The position numbers were made by a program, and so were the translations under genes. From Kiloniella laminariae (lineage in GTDB: Bacteria > Pseudomonadota > Alphaproteobacteria > Kiloniellales > Kiloniellaceae): DNA of 64,000 nt. This document shows positions 25,776-32,737 of the stretch, in pieces. The notes beneath the pieces were generated by a model that did not search any database, had not been told where the DNA came from, and saw nothing but the letters and a program-made list of their open reading frames with translations. Each line of letters starts with the position of its first letter. The stretch's first letter is position 1. The stretch is from positions 434,001-498,000 of the forward strand of contig NZ_JAPWGY010000001.1 in NCBI RefSeq assembly GCF_027214005.1. Direction: 5' to 3'.

Positions 25776-27301
25776 GATGAATGATCCTCGGCAAGAACGG
25801 CGCAATAGTCTGTATCCCGGCACCAGGCCGGTACGCCATTGCGCAGGAAGAGACAGATTTTCTGGGGAAGAGGCAGTCCATGGAATTCCGATTCATTGGA
25901 ATCCATCTGATAGCCAGCGGTATTCAGATAGCAAAGCAGATCACCGACTTCGGGTCTTCTGGGGAAGACGATTTTGCGCCAGCTCAACATATCACTGTCC
26001 AGGCAGCTGACCCCGCCGATGGCCGCCCGGAAAAGCGGAGCTGGCAAGGTGCTCGCACAATCAGCCTTTCGAGAGGAAAGCAACCTTGGGTCCGGCAGAA
26101 ATTCGCTATCGAACCACTGTTCGGAAAGGCTGAAGCTGGTGCCGTCGACGGTGATGATGCTGTAACCATCTTTCGATGCCTCTGGTTTTCTTTCCTTGAC
26201 ACCCTGAACTGAAAAAAGGGTGACACCGCTTTGATCAAGCAAGGCACGGCCGGGCTCCAGCATCAGTTCCATATCCTGTGCCCGCAGGAGGCTTGCAAGA
26301 TCTCCTTTCCCTGCCGGGTTCGGGGTTTGCAGGATGTTGCGAAGAGCATCCAGTCCGGGGGTTTCACAGTGATAGGGATAAAAGCCGCCCCCAAACTGCT
26401 TGCCGCCGTGAAAATCATCCGGGCTCTGGCTTGCCTGGAAGTCCTGCCACGCAGATGCGGAGGCATAGGAAAGAGGCAGGCCACCCCCGATATTGATCCG
26501 GCGAGAGTAAGGGAAACGTGGCGACAGTTCTGAGAGCAGGGAGATGGCGGTGAAGGCCATCGCTGCGCGTTCTGCGGTGTTATAGCCGGAAAGATGAAAG
26601 GACAGGCCCTCCATCCGGATGGTTTCCTGGGGCTGGTTCAGCTGGTCTATCTGATGCCAGAGTTCAGGCAGTTCATCCGTGGAAAAACCAAAACGGCTTT
26701 TTTTCTGGTCATCCGGACGCAACCGGATCAGGCATCGCAAAGGCCTGGCAAGTTGGCGGGCAAAGCTGGCTGCTCTTTGCAGCTCATCCAGGGCATCGAT
26801 TGCGAGCAAACACCCCTGCTGCAGGGCAAGGATGAGCAGGCGGTCGTTCTTGGCGGGCCCGGTAATCCCGATCAAATGCGGGGAAACCCCGCCTTTTAGC
26901 GCGGCAACAAGCTCTTCGATACTAGCGGTATCAATACCAATCCCGAGGCGGGCGCATTCCTGGACAAAGCAAGCAGCCTTGTTGGCTTTCTTGGCAAAAA
27001 AAATCTGATGTTTCAGAGAAAAACTCTCGAGAAGATTTATATAATCCTGGGCGGTTTCCCGGAATATCCGGGGAAACAACAGATGAACTGGCCCGCCAAA
27101 TCCGGATTTCAGGCTCTGTAGCAAAGGGGTCTGGCCAAGGAAGTACTCAACCCGGGGATCGACTGTTGGCGGCAGGTTGGTAACCTGCCGCTTTGTCGCC
27201 AGTGTATTATCCTGCTGCACAGCTTTGGACAGGGGGGGTGTTGGCTGTGCAACAGAACCGGCCCAGTCAGGGAGGGCAGTCAGTTTTTTTGCGGCTACCA
27301 T
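25766..27301 (-). CDS. sbnH: SbnH-like PLP-dependent decarboxylase (fold type III)
   Basis: 511 aa. Alanine-racemase-fold decarboxylase: PLP lysine Lys105 in IFFAKKANKAACFV (consensus YAxKAN), SFHLSGYN, glycine-rich NIGGGLPLSY, EPGRAL, and the second-subunit active-site Cys in GVSCLDSD. It resembles diaminopimelate/ornithine decarboxylases and SbnH/PvsE of citrate siderophore pathways, where a carboxylate on the growing siderophore is removed. The first 50 residues are an extra poorly conserved extension. Its start overlaps the SbnB-like stop by 7 bases. The exact substrate is uncertain because no siderophore synthetase is nearby. Confidence 0.82.
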   Translation of the reverse strand: MVAAKKLTALPDWAGSVAQPTPPLSKAVQQDNTLATKRQVTNLPPTVDPRVEYFLGQTPLLQSLKSGFGGPVHLLFPRIFRETAQDYINLLESFSLKHQIFFAKKANKAACFVQECARLGIGIDTASIEELVAALKGGVSPHLIGITGPAKNDRLLILALQQGCLLAIDALDELQRAASFARQLARPLRCLIRLRPDDQKKSRFGFSTDELPELWHQIDQLNQPQETIRMEGLSFHLSGYNTAERAAMAFTAISLLSELSPRFPYSRRINIGGGLPLSYASASAWQDFQASQSPDDFHGGKQFGGGFYPYHCETPGLDALRNILQTPNPAGKGDLASLLRAQDMELMLEPGRALLDQSGVTLFSVQGVKERKPEASKDGYSIITVDGTSFSLSEQWFDSEFLPDPRLLSSRKADCASTLPAPLFRAAIGGVSCLDSDMLSWRKIVFPRRPEVGDLLCYLNTAGYQMDSNESEFHGLPLPQKICLFLRNGVPAWCRDTDYCAVLAEDHSSWN

Positions 27302-28362
27302 ATCGACACCGTGTTGCCGAGTCCGCGGGCGATGGCGGCCTCGTAGAGTGCCCGTCCGACAGCGACATCCGTGATGATCAGGCCGCTGTTATAGGAGAAG
27401 ACCCGCTGTTCCTCGCTCAGGCGGCCTTTGGCATGTCCGGCCAGAATGGCGGGCAGCTCGGCGTCAACTGCCGGAAAACTTCCATCAGGCAGGGCAAAAT
27501 CCTGACCCGTGACCTGCATCTGTTCTTCACTGGTGGCTGTACGGTAATCTGCCTGATGGAAAACATCGGCATGCAGGCCGTAACCGACCAGTATCGAAAG
27601 CGCTCCCGGTTTGAGCCAGTCAGCCTGTACCTGATCCAGTGAAGCTGGCCCGGAGACGCCGATAATAACATCGGCGTCACGCACCGCTGTTTCGAAATCG
27701 GCAGCAACCTCAAGCTGGCGTCCCGGACAGCAGTGGGTAAAGAATTCCCGAGCGGTTTTCAGACCTTCCTGATAACGGCCATGAATAGAAATCTGTTCAA
27801 GCTGCGGGCAAGCCTCTGCCAGCATGGGACCAGCATACTGGGCTTGCATGCCGGAACCGACAATCAGGGCCTTGCGGGCGGACTTGCTGATCGAGGCTTT
27901 GGCGAGCAGGGCTGAAACCGCAGGCGTCCGGGCCGCGGTAATCCAGGAACAGTCTGCCAGGGCCAGAGGTTGTCCGTTAGTGTCATCAAAAATCAACAGC
28001 GTGGTATAGTAGCGCTGCATCTGGCGTTTGGGTCCGCCAAAGTATTTATAGGAAAGTTTCATGCCGACAGTTGCCGGATCAGCTAACGCGCCCATCATGG
28101 CATAGTTCATGGCCCGTTCACCCGGGGATTCCATCTCGATTTTTGCCGGGTTGAGCGCAAGCCCTGCACCGAGATCCCGCAAAGCTGTCTCGACGGTGGC
28201 AAGCAGGGTTTTGTGATCCAGGGCGACTTTGGCGATGTCTTGCCGCGAGAGAAGTGTGACCCGGTGATCCAGGTCGGATTTCTTGTGCAGGTCTTCTGGA
28301 ATAAGGACAGTGGTCATGGGGGCTGCTTTCTTTATCTGGCTTTGAATTTTGCGCAGGGTCAT
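27295..28362 (-). CDS. sbnB: SbnB-like N-(2-amino-2-carboxyethyl)-L-glutamate dehydrogenase
   Basis: 355 aa, ornithine cyclodeaminase/mu-crystallin family. Lys102 in VGMKLSYKYFGGP is the conserved substrate lysine; IVGSGMQAQ at about 168-175 is the NAD-binding turn. SbnB oxidatively splits the SbnA product to L-2,3-diaminopropionate and 2-oxoglutarate. The order SbnB, SbnH, SbnA with overlapping ends strongly suggests the diaminopropionate route rather than proline synthesis. An internal ATG at 28317 (MTTVLIPED) is an alternative start. Confidence 0.85.
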   Translation of the reverse strand: MTLRKIQSQIKKAAPMTTVLIPEDLHKKSDLDHRVTLLSRQDIAKVALDHKTLLATVETALRDLGAGLALNPAKIEMESPGERAMNYAMMGALADPATVGMKLSYKYFGGPKRQMQRYYTTLLIFDDTNGQPLALADCSWITAARTPAVSALLAKASISKSARKALIVGSGMQAQYAGPMLAEACPQLEQISIHGRYQEGLKTAREFFTHCCPGRQLEVAADFETAVRDADVIIGVSGPASLDQVQADWLKPGALSILVGYGLHADVFHQADYRTATSEEQMQVTGQDFALPDGSFPAVDAELPAILAGHAKGRLSEEQRVFSYNSGLIITDVAVGRALYEAAIARGLGNTVSIW

Positions 28363-28419
28363 GGCTTGAGCAGGGAAGTATGCCTGACCAGCTTTACGGT
28401 GATGGAACGGGGAATAGGG

Positions 28420-28495
28420 CTAGTGGTTCGGTTTCAACATTTGCATCCCTCATCAGCAAGTTCAGGTGCAAATGTTGGAATCATAGAACCACTAG
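28420..28495. repeat. palindromic repeat element, copy 1
   Basis: Outer arms CTAGTGGTTC/GAACCACTAG (10 bp, perfect) and inner arms AACATTTGCA/TGCAAATGTT (10 bp, perfect), separated by short unpaired stretches and a 21-base loop. Shares the skeleton CTAGTGG...ACATTTG...CAAATGT...CCAC with the element 15 bases downstream. Confidence 0.85.
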
Positions 28496-28509
28496 CGACC
28501 TCTTTGTTT

Positions 28510-28588
28510 CTAGTGGAGCTTTTGAATTTGACATTTGAAAACGAACCTCGCCGCGAATGGGATTCAAATGTCAAATTCGCTCCACCAG
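28510..28588. repeat. palindromic repeat element, copy 2
   Basis: GTGGAGC/GCTCCAC outer arms and a perfect 16-bp inner stem GAATTTGACATTTGAA, with a 4-base TTTT bulge on the left. Same outline as copy 1 but with different compensating bases, as expected of a family of folded (REP/MITE-like) elements. Confidence 0.85.
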
Positions 28589-28625
28589 GCAGCAACAGGC
28601 AATAGCTGGATTGCCTTGCCCGACA

Positions 28626-28677
28626 CCTGATCGTCTCTCGTATATCTTGTGTTGCAGGAAGAGGGAGAGAGATCAGG
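28626..28677 (-). terminator. imperfect hairpin after the binding-protein gene
   Basis: CCTGATCGTCTCTC pairs with GAGAGAGATCAGG apart from one extra base. It lies about 40 bases after the stop of the minus-strand binding-protein gene and may terminate or stabilise its transcript. No long T-tract is seen. Confidence 0.45.
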
Positions 28678-28718
28678 CGTTCAGGGCGTGCAGTTTTGTA
28701 CCGCTTTGCTCCGCGGGC

Positions 28719-29696
28719 TTAGTTGGTGATGGTGGCAGGTATCAGCTTGGTTGCTTCTGCACGAACATCAATTTCCGGGAAGGTTTCCGGATAGAGGAAA
28801 TGCGCCGCTTCGCGCAGAACCATCTGGCGGGCAATAGGTCCATGGGATTCAATCCAGTGATCTTTGACAAAGTGCACGCGGCCATTCTTCACGGCATCCA
28901 GTCGAGACCAGATCGGATTGTTCTCGAAAGGACGGTCGGGACCATAGTCATAGACAAAGATAACTTCAGGATTTTGCGCCAGCATGTATTCCAGGCTCAT
29001 TTCATAAGCGGTGTTATCAGGCACGTGCGGGGTTGGATTGGAACCGGAAATATTCTGCCCGCCGAGAGCTGTGACCAGTGCCGAGGTCATGTGTTCGTTG
29101 TAGTAGGCCCAGGGTGATTCTCCACCGCCCCAGATAAAGAGATACTTTGGCCCGGCTCCTTCAGGGATTTTTTCGACGTGAGCGGCGAGATCTGCATGAA
29201 ACTTCTCGTTGAGGCCCGAGGCTTCTGTGCCTTTGCCCAACAGAGAGCCCATCTGGAGGATGGAGCGATCGCTGTCGCCGAATGTTTCAAGGTTAAAGGC
29301 CAGATAAGGAGCTACGGCATTGAACTGCTTGGCGCTGCCTTCGGTATAGCGGCGGATGGCGACGATCAGATCTGGCTCTGAATCTGCCAGAAGTTCCATG
29401 TTGGGGCTGGCACGTTGCCCAAGCTTTTTGGCATCAGTGAGATAGTCCAGAAGATAATCTGGATTGCGATCTTCGATCATGTAGGTACTGGCAACAGGCT
29501 GCAGTCCCAGTGCAAGAGCGGTGTCTGCGGCAAAATAGGAAATCGCGGCAATTTTTTTCGGTTCCTGTTCAACCGTAACAACGACACCCCGATCATCAAT
29601 TACCGAGATCGGACCTGCTTCTGCCGGGGCCGTGAACATCAACGACAGGCCCAGGGCCATAGCGCTGAGGGGATGGAGGTTCTTCAGTTTTTGCAT
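28719..29696 (-). CDS. siderophore ABC transporter substrate-binding protein (FatB/FecB-like)
   Basis: 325 aa. Signal peptide at residues 1-27 (HPLSAMALGLSLMFTAPAEA). The mature part begins ISVIDDRGVVVTVEQEPKKIAAISYFAADTALALG, the beginning expected for FecB/FatB-type class III binding proteins; DSEPDLIVAIRRY and ALGGQNISG follow. It is the second gene after the Fur box at 30293-30311. It most likely feeds the FecDDC channel encoded at 20199-23218, which has no binding protein of its own nearby. Confidence 0.9.
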   Translation of the reverse strand: MQKLKNLHPLSAMALGLSLMFTAPAEAGPISVIDDRGVVVTVEQEPKKIAAISYFAADTALALGLQPVASTYMIEDRNPDYLLDYLTDAKKLGQRASPNMELLADSEPDLIVAIRRYTEGSAKQFNAVAPYLAFNLETFGDSDRSILQMGSLLGKGTEASGLNEKFHADLAAHVEKIPEGAGPKYLFIWGGGESPWAYYNEHMTSALVTALGGQNISGSNPTPHVPDNTAYEMSLEYMLAQNPEVIFVYDYGPDRPFENNPIWSRLDAVKNGRVHFVKDHWIESHGPIARQMVLREAAHFLYPETFPEIDVRAEATKLIPATITN

Positions 29697-29772
29697 GAGC
29701 TTTTTTCTTTCTGCTCTGGTTGATTGATCGGAACGGCCCGCAAATTGTCAGGGCTATTGTTATCAGGGGTGA

Positions 29773-30231
29773 TCAGGCGCTGATGGCCAGACTCAGGGGA
29801 GGGATACTTTCTGGCTGTTGCCGGATTTCTGTGTAGGTGTCTTGTCCGGCGTCTTGCAGCAGGCCGAGAGGAATGGCGCAGGAAAGGCTGTTTTCCGGAA
29901 AGAAATGTCTGGTTGTCTTGTAAGGATAAAGCAGCTTCAGGGCCGCTCTCTGCTGCAGGATTTTTTCGGAAATACTGTAGCGTGTCTTGCGGCTGACCAC
30001 TGGAATGTCGCGGTAGCTGAGCAGGAGGACAGGTACCCTGGCAAGGCCCAGTTTTCTGGCAACGCACAGGCGATGATGTCCATCCATAACAAACAGGTCA
30101 TTTTCTTCGACACAGATCGGGCGCGTCCAGACAGCTTCACGCAACAGCTTTTTCTGAAGTGCGGCTACCCTGCGGGGTTTTGTCCTTTCCGTAGGAATCA
30201 GCTGTTCTACTGGCAATAAAATCAGTCCCAT
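29773..30231 (-). CDS. SbnI-like ParB/Srx-fold free-serine kinase
   Basis: 152 aa from ATG 30231 (AGGG at the right distance; GTG 30237 is possible). The ParB-like nucleotide-binding fold is recognised by LPVEQLIPTE with Glu15, then VWTRPICVEEN and the VMDGHHRLCVARKLGL motif (Asp50, His52-His53-Arg54). This is the signature of free serine kinases of the SerK/SbnI type, which make O-phospho-L-serine, the SbnA substrate. SbnI itself is about 100 residues longer and also a haem-sensing regulator; that C-terminal part is mostly missing here. First gene after the Fur box. Confidence 0.78.
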   Translation of the reverse strand: MGLILLPVEQLIPTERTKPRRVAALQKKLLREAVWTRPICVEENDLFVMDGHHRLCVARKLGLARVPVLLLSYRDIPVVSRKTRYSISEKILQQRAALKLLYPYKTTRHFFPENSLSCAIPLGLLQDAGQDTYTEIRQQPESIPPLSLAISA

Positions 30232-30642
30232 TTTCACACCCTTATATTAGAAAAAATAAATCAAGGTTGTATTTATGGTTGCTTTATTTATTGCGAATAA
30301 TTCTCAATGTCAATTGGAAATTATTATCGAATTTAAAAAATCTTGTCTATCCCTAGAAAAGTAAAAATCAAAAATATCACTATTTTACTGTAGGTTAGTG
30401 TCCCATTTCCGGGGTGAGGCAAGAAAATTCCGGCTCTGTGTCATCGCTGTGACCCGGCGATTTTGGGGCTGGAAAAGCGAAGAAAGTTGGCGGCGCTCTG
30501 ATTTTGTTCGAGAGCTTTTGCTCGAATGAATAGAAAGGGAGAAACAGATAAAATATATTCCACTAAAGGTGTTATTTATTGACCTTGAGGCCACAAAACC
30601 TGAGGATAGTCGCGGGACGATTACATGATTGGGGAGGGGGAA
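30232..30642. other. 411-bp divergent intergenic region, AT-rich
   Basis: Carries the Fur box at 30293-30311 for the minus-strand metallophore operon and, on the other side, the promoter and leader of the lipoprotein gene. The composition is far more AT-rich than the genes around it. No coding sequence is supported. Confidence 0.65.
30293..30311 (-). promoter_or_regulatory. Fur-type box before the metallophore operon
   Basis: GCGAATAATTCTCAATGTC: the GCGAAT-AATTCTCA core is a close match to Fur sites, and resembles the box at 13708 (GCGAATCATTTGCATTCTC). It is 62 bases upstream of the SbnI-like start, so iron repression of the whole biosynthetic operon is expected. Confidence 0.75.
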
Positions 30643-31131
30643 GTGAAAAAAAACATGCGGATAACCGCGAAGCTGATCACGGGGGTGCTGTTGAGCGTAT
30701 CGTTGCTGGTAACCAGTGGATGTGCGAACAAACAGCAGACAGGAACCGTTATCGGAGCAGTCGTGGGTGTTGCTGTTGGCTCTCTGGTTGGAAAGGGAGA
30801 TGGTCAGGGAGTGGGCATGCTTGTTGGCGGCGCCATCGGCGCGCTGGTTGGTAATTCTGTTGGTCAGACGCTGGATGAACTGGACGAGGCAGAAAAAGCC
30901 AAGGCGGAACGGGCCTCGCTGGATGCGCTGGAACAGGATGACGGCGAGAAGATCGAGTGGAACAGCGATGATGATGAGGACATAAGTGGTTCGGCGGAAC
31001 TTATTGGCGGGGGCTATGAAAAGCAGGGCGAGAGTTGTCGGCCGGTCCGCGAGCTTGTGGTTATTGACGGCGTTTCCAGCTCGAAGGTGGTGGAATATTG
31101 CCTGAAAGGGAACTCATGGGTCGCCTCGTGA
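30643..31131 (+). CDS. glycine-zipper lipoprotein
   Basis: 162 aa from GTG 30643, chosen because GGGGAGGGGGAA directly precedes it. Lipoprotein signal: basic start, hydrophobic core, then LLVTSGC with lipidated Cys27. A glycine-zipper stretch follows at residues 33-78 (TVIGAVVGVAVGSLVGKG, MLVGGAIGALVGNSVGQTLD), as in 17-kDa-antigen/SlyB-type outer-membrane lipoproteins. The C-terminal half is acidic, with two Cys in SCRPVRELVVIDGVSSSKVVEYC that could form a disulphide. It overlaps the next gene by 16 bases. Confidence 0.8.
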   Translation: MKKNMRITAKLITGVLLSVSLLVTSGCANKQQTGTVIGAVVGVAVGSLVGKGDGQGVGMLVGGAIGALVGNSVGQTLDELDEAEKAKAERASLDALEQDDGEKIEWNSDDDEDISGSAELIGGGYEKQGESCRPVRELVVIDGVSSSKVVEYCLKGNSWVAS

Positions 31132-31760
31132 TCCGCTTGTGGGCAGCGTTCCTGGTTGTTCTCCTCTCGGCGCCAGCACAGGCGCTGGAATACAGGATCG
31201 GCAAGAGCAGTGATTCCACGATTGTTCTGGCCGAGGGGGATTTTGAAGAGGGGGATAGCGAACGGCTTGAACGCCTGCTGAGGAACAGCAAAGACAAGCC
31301 ACACACAGTCTGGCTGGTCTCTGACGGTGGTATTGCCTTTGAGGGCATGCTGGTCGGAGAAACGATCCGGGCCAACAGGATGGCAACTCATGTGCCGGAC
31401 AAAGTGGACTGTGCCAGTGCCTGTGTTCTTGCCTTTCTCGGGGGAGTCATCCGGTCAAAATCCCCCAGGGCGCGGATTGGTGTCCATATGGCTTCGGGTA
31501 TGTTCAACGAAGACTATGTGGCAAAACTTAAGGAGCTTTTGCTCGACCCGGAAATCAAGCTGGATAACCGCATACAGTTGATCATCATGATTTCTGAGCA
31601 GAATGCAGCCCGAATCATGGCCGATATGGCAAACTATGTGCAGAAAATGGGCGTTTCTCTGGAATTGCTTTTTCCCAGTACAGAAACAGATCATGTGAAG
31701 ATACATTGGCTGAGTAATCGTGAACTGAAAGATTATAATGTGATCAACATTGTCAACTGA
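31116..31760 (+). CDS. periplasmic ClpP/crotonase-fold protein (COG3904-like)
   Basis: 214 aa from ATG 31116 (AGGGA upstream), overlapping the lipoprotein gene. Signal peptide 1-23 (LWAAFLVVLLSAPAQA). ClpP-like landmarks: VWLVSDGGIAFEGMLVGETIRANRMATHV, then DCASACVLAFLGG, where the Ser between the two Cys occupies the nucleophile position, and ARIGVHM with a candidate catalytic His. COG3904 proteins are predicted periplasmic proteases without an established substrate. Co-translation with a glycine-zipper lipoprotein hints at joint envelope work (inference). Confidence 0.75.
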   Translation: MGRLVIRLWAAFLVVLLSAPAQALEYRIGKSSDSTIVLAEGDFEEGDSERLERLLRNSKDKPHTVWLVSDGGIAFEGMLVGETIRANRMATHVPDKVDCASACVLAFLGGVIRSKSPRARIGVHMASGMFNEDYVAKLKELLLDPEIKLDNRIQLIIMISEQNAARIMADMANYVQKMGVSLELLFPSTETDHVKIHWLSNRELKDYNVINIVN

Positions 31761-31870
31761 TCAGCCGCGCCCTGCTGAAAGCTTTATCTATTTATGACTT
31801 TATTGATGAGACAAAAACGCACCGGGCTGGAAAGGGCTCCAATGGCCCGCCTGTGGTCGCGTAACCAAGA

Positions 31871-32521
31871 TCACTTGCGCGGTACAATTCCATAGAGAAA
31901 GCGCTGGACCACCCCTTTGACGATTTTTTCGATTTCAGCTTCGCAGGGGGGCGGAGCTGCGGTGATGAGACAGTTGAGATAGCGGGCGCCAAAGAGGGCA
32001 GAAAAAAAGCTCTGTGCCGCTTCTTCTATCGGTTCTTCTACCACGACTTCCCCGGCAGCGAGTCGTTCCCGCAGATAGTTAGCCAGCAGTTCTGATGTGA
32101 TCTTTGGTCCCTGGGCCATAAAATCCTCGCCATGCCCGGGATTGGTTTCTGCCTGGGCAATGAGGACGCGAAACAGCGGAAGACTGCCATGGTAATGCAA
32201 CATATGTAAAAAGGTAATGCCGAGCCGGGTCAGGCATTCTTCCAGAGGCAGACTGTGATCCGGTTTGACATCAAGATCATCCCGCTTGATCGTGCAGATG
32301 TTCTTCATGATTTCGGCAAAGAGCTCTTCTTTGGAACCGAAATGGCTGTAAACAGTCCGTTTTGACACACCTGCCTCTGCCGCAATCTTGTCCATACTTG
32401 CGACTTCAAAGCCTTGATCCATAAAAATTTTCACGGCGGCATCGCGAATGGCGTTCCGCTTTTTCTCGCTTCTTGTCAGACTATGGCAAAGCTTGCCCAG
32501 GGCACATGTATCTTTTTTCAA
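31871..32521 (-). CDS. TetR family repressor
   Basis: 216 aa from a TTG at 32521 (GGAG six bases upstream); a longer frame to 32644 would run through the operators and lacks similarity. HTH: KIFMDQGFEVASMDKIAAEAGVSKRTVYSHFGSKEELFAEIM. The C-terminal ligand domain (about 150 aa) resembles AcrR-type regulators (TetR_C). It is divergent from the RND gene, and two near-identical palindromes lie between them, so it most likely represses that exporter and itself. Confidence 0.88.
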   Translation of the reverse strand: MKKDTCALGKLCHSLTRSEKKRNAIRDAAVKIFMDQGFEVASMDKIAAEAGVSKRTVYSHFGSKEELFAEIMKNICTIKRDDLDVKPDHSLPLEECLTRLGITFLHMLHYHGSLPLFRVLIAQAETNPGHGEDFMAQGPKITSELLANYLRERLAAGEVVVEEPIEEAAQSFFSALFGARYLNCLITAAPPPCEAEIEKIVKGVVQRFLYGIVPRK

Positions 32522-32535
32522 ACCCGACTCCAATA

Positions 32536-32554
32536 AAACTACACCGTGTAGTTT
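32536..32554. promoter_or_regulatory. TetR-type operator 1
   Basis: AAACTACACCGTGTAGTTT: perfect 8-bp arms with a 3-base centre, 15 bases upstream of the repressor's TTG start. Same core as the second site. Confidence 0.82.
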
Positions 32555-32572
32555 ACATGCAATAAAAAATAA

Positions 32573-32595
32573 GTAAACTGCACCGAGTAGTTTAC
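32573..32595. promoter_or_regulatory. TetR-type operator 2
   Basis: GTAAACT and AGTTTAC form 7-bp perfect arms around GCACCGAGT. Shares AAACT-R-CACCG-W-GTAGTTTAC with operator 1, 37 bases away (between three and four helical turns). It lies on the RND side of the divergent region. Confidence 0.82.
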
Positions 32596-32737
32596 TTTGG
32601 TGCATTACCTTACAGCAAATAGGGTAATAGCGCAAAGTGGCCAAATCCGGAAGTCTTTGTCGGATCTATTTAGCGGCCATCGTGCGTTTCAGAAATTTCC
32701 TCTGGCATCAGAAGCAAAAAAAATTGGAGCTGAGGTA

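Larger units (their letters stand above)
28363..28718. other. 356-bp gap inside the metallophore operon, filled with inverted repeats
   Basis: Separates the binding-protein gene from the SbnB-like gene in an otherwise tight minus-strand array. It contains two related palindromic elements (28420-28495, 28510-28588) and a third imperfect hairpin (28626-28677). No credible coding sequence. Confidence 0.75.

Noticed and set aside
27295-28362. Ornithine cyclodeaminase for proline synthesis
   Set aside because: Same fold, but position in an iron-regulated operon next to the SbnA- and SbnH-like genes points to SbnB.
28420-28588. Two hairpins as CRISPR repeats or IS ends
   Set aside because: Only two copies, no unique spacers of constant length and no transposase or target-site duplication.
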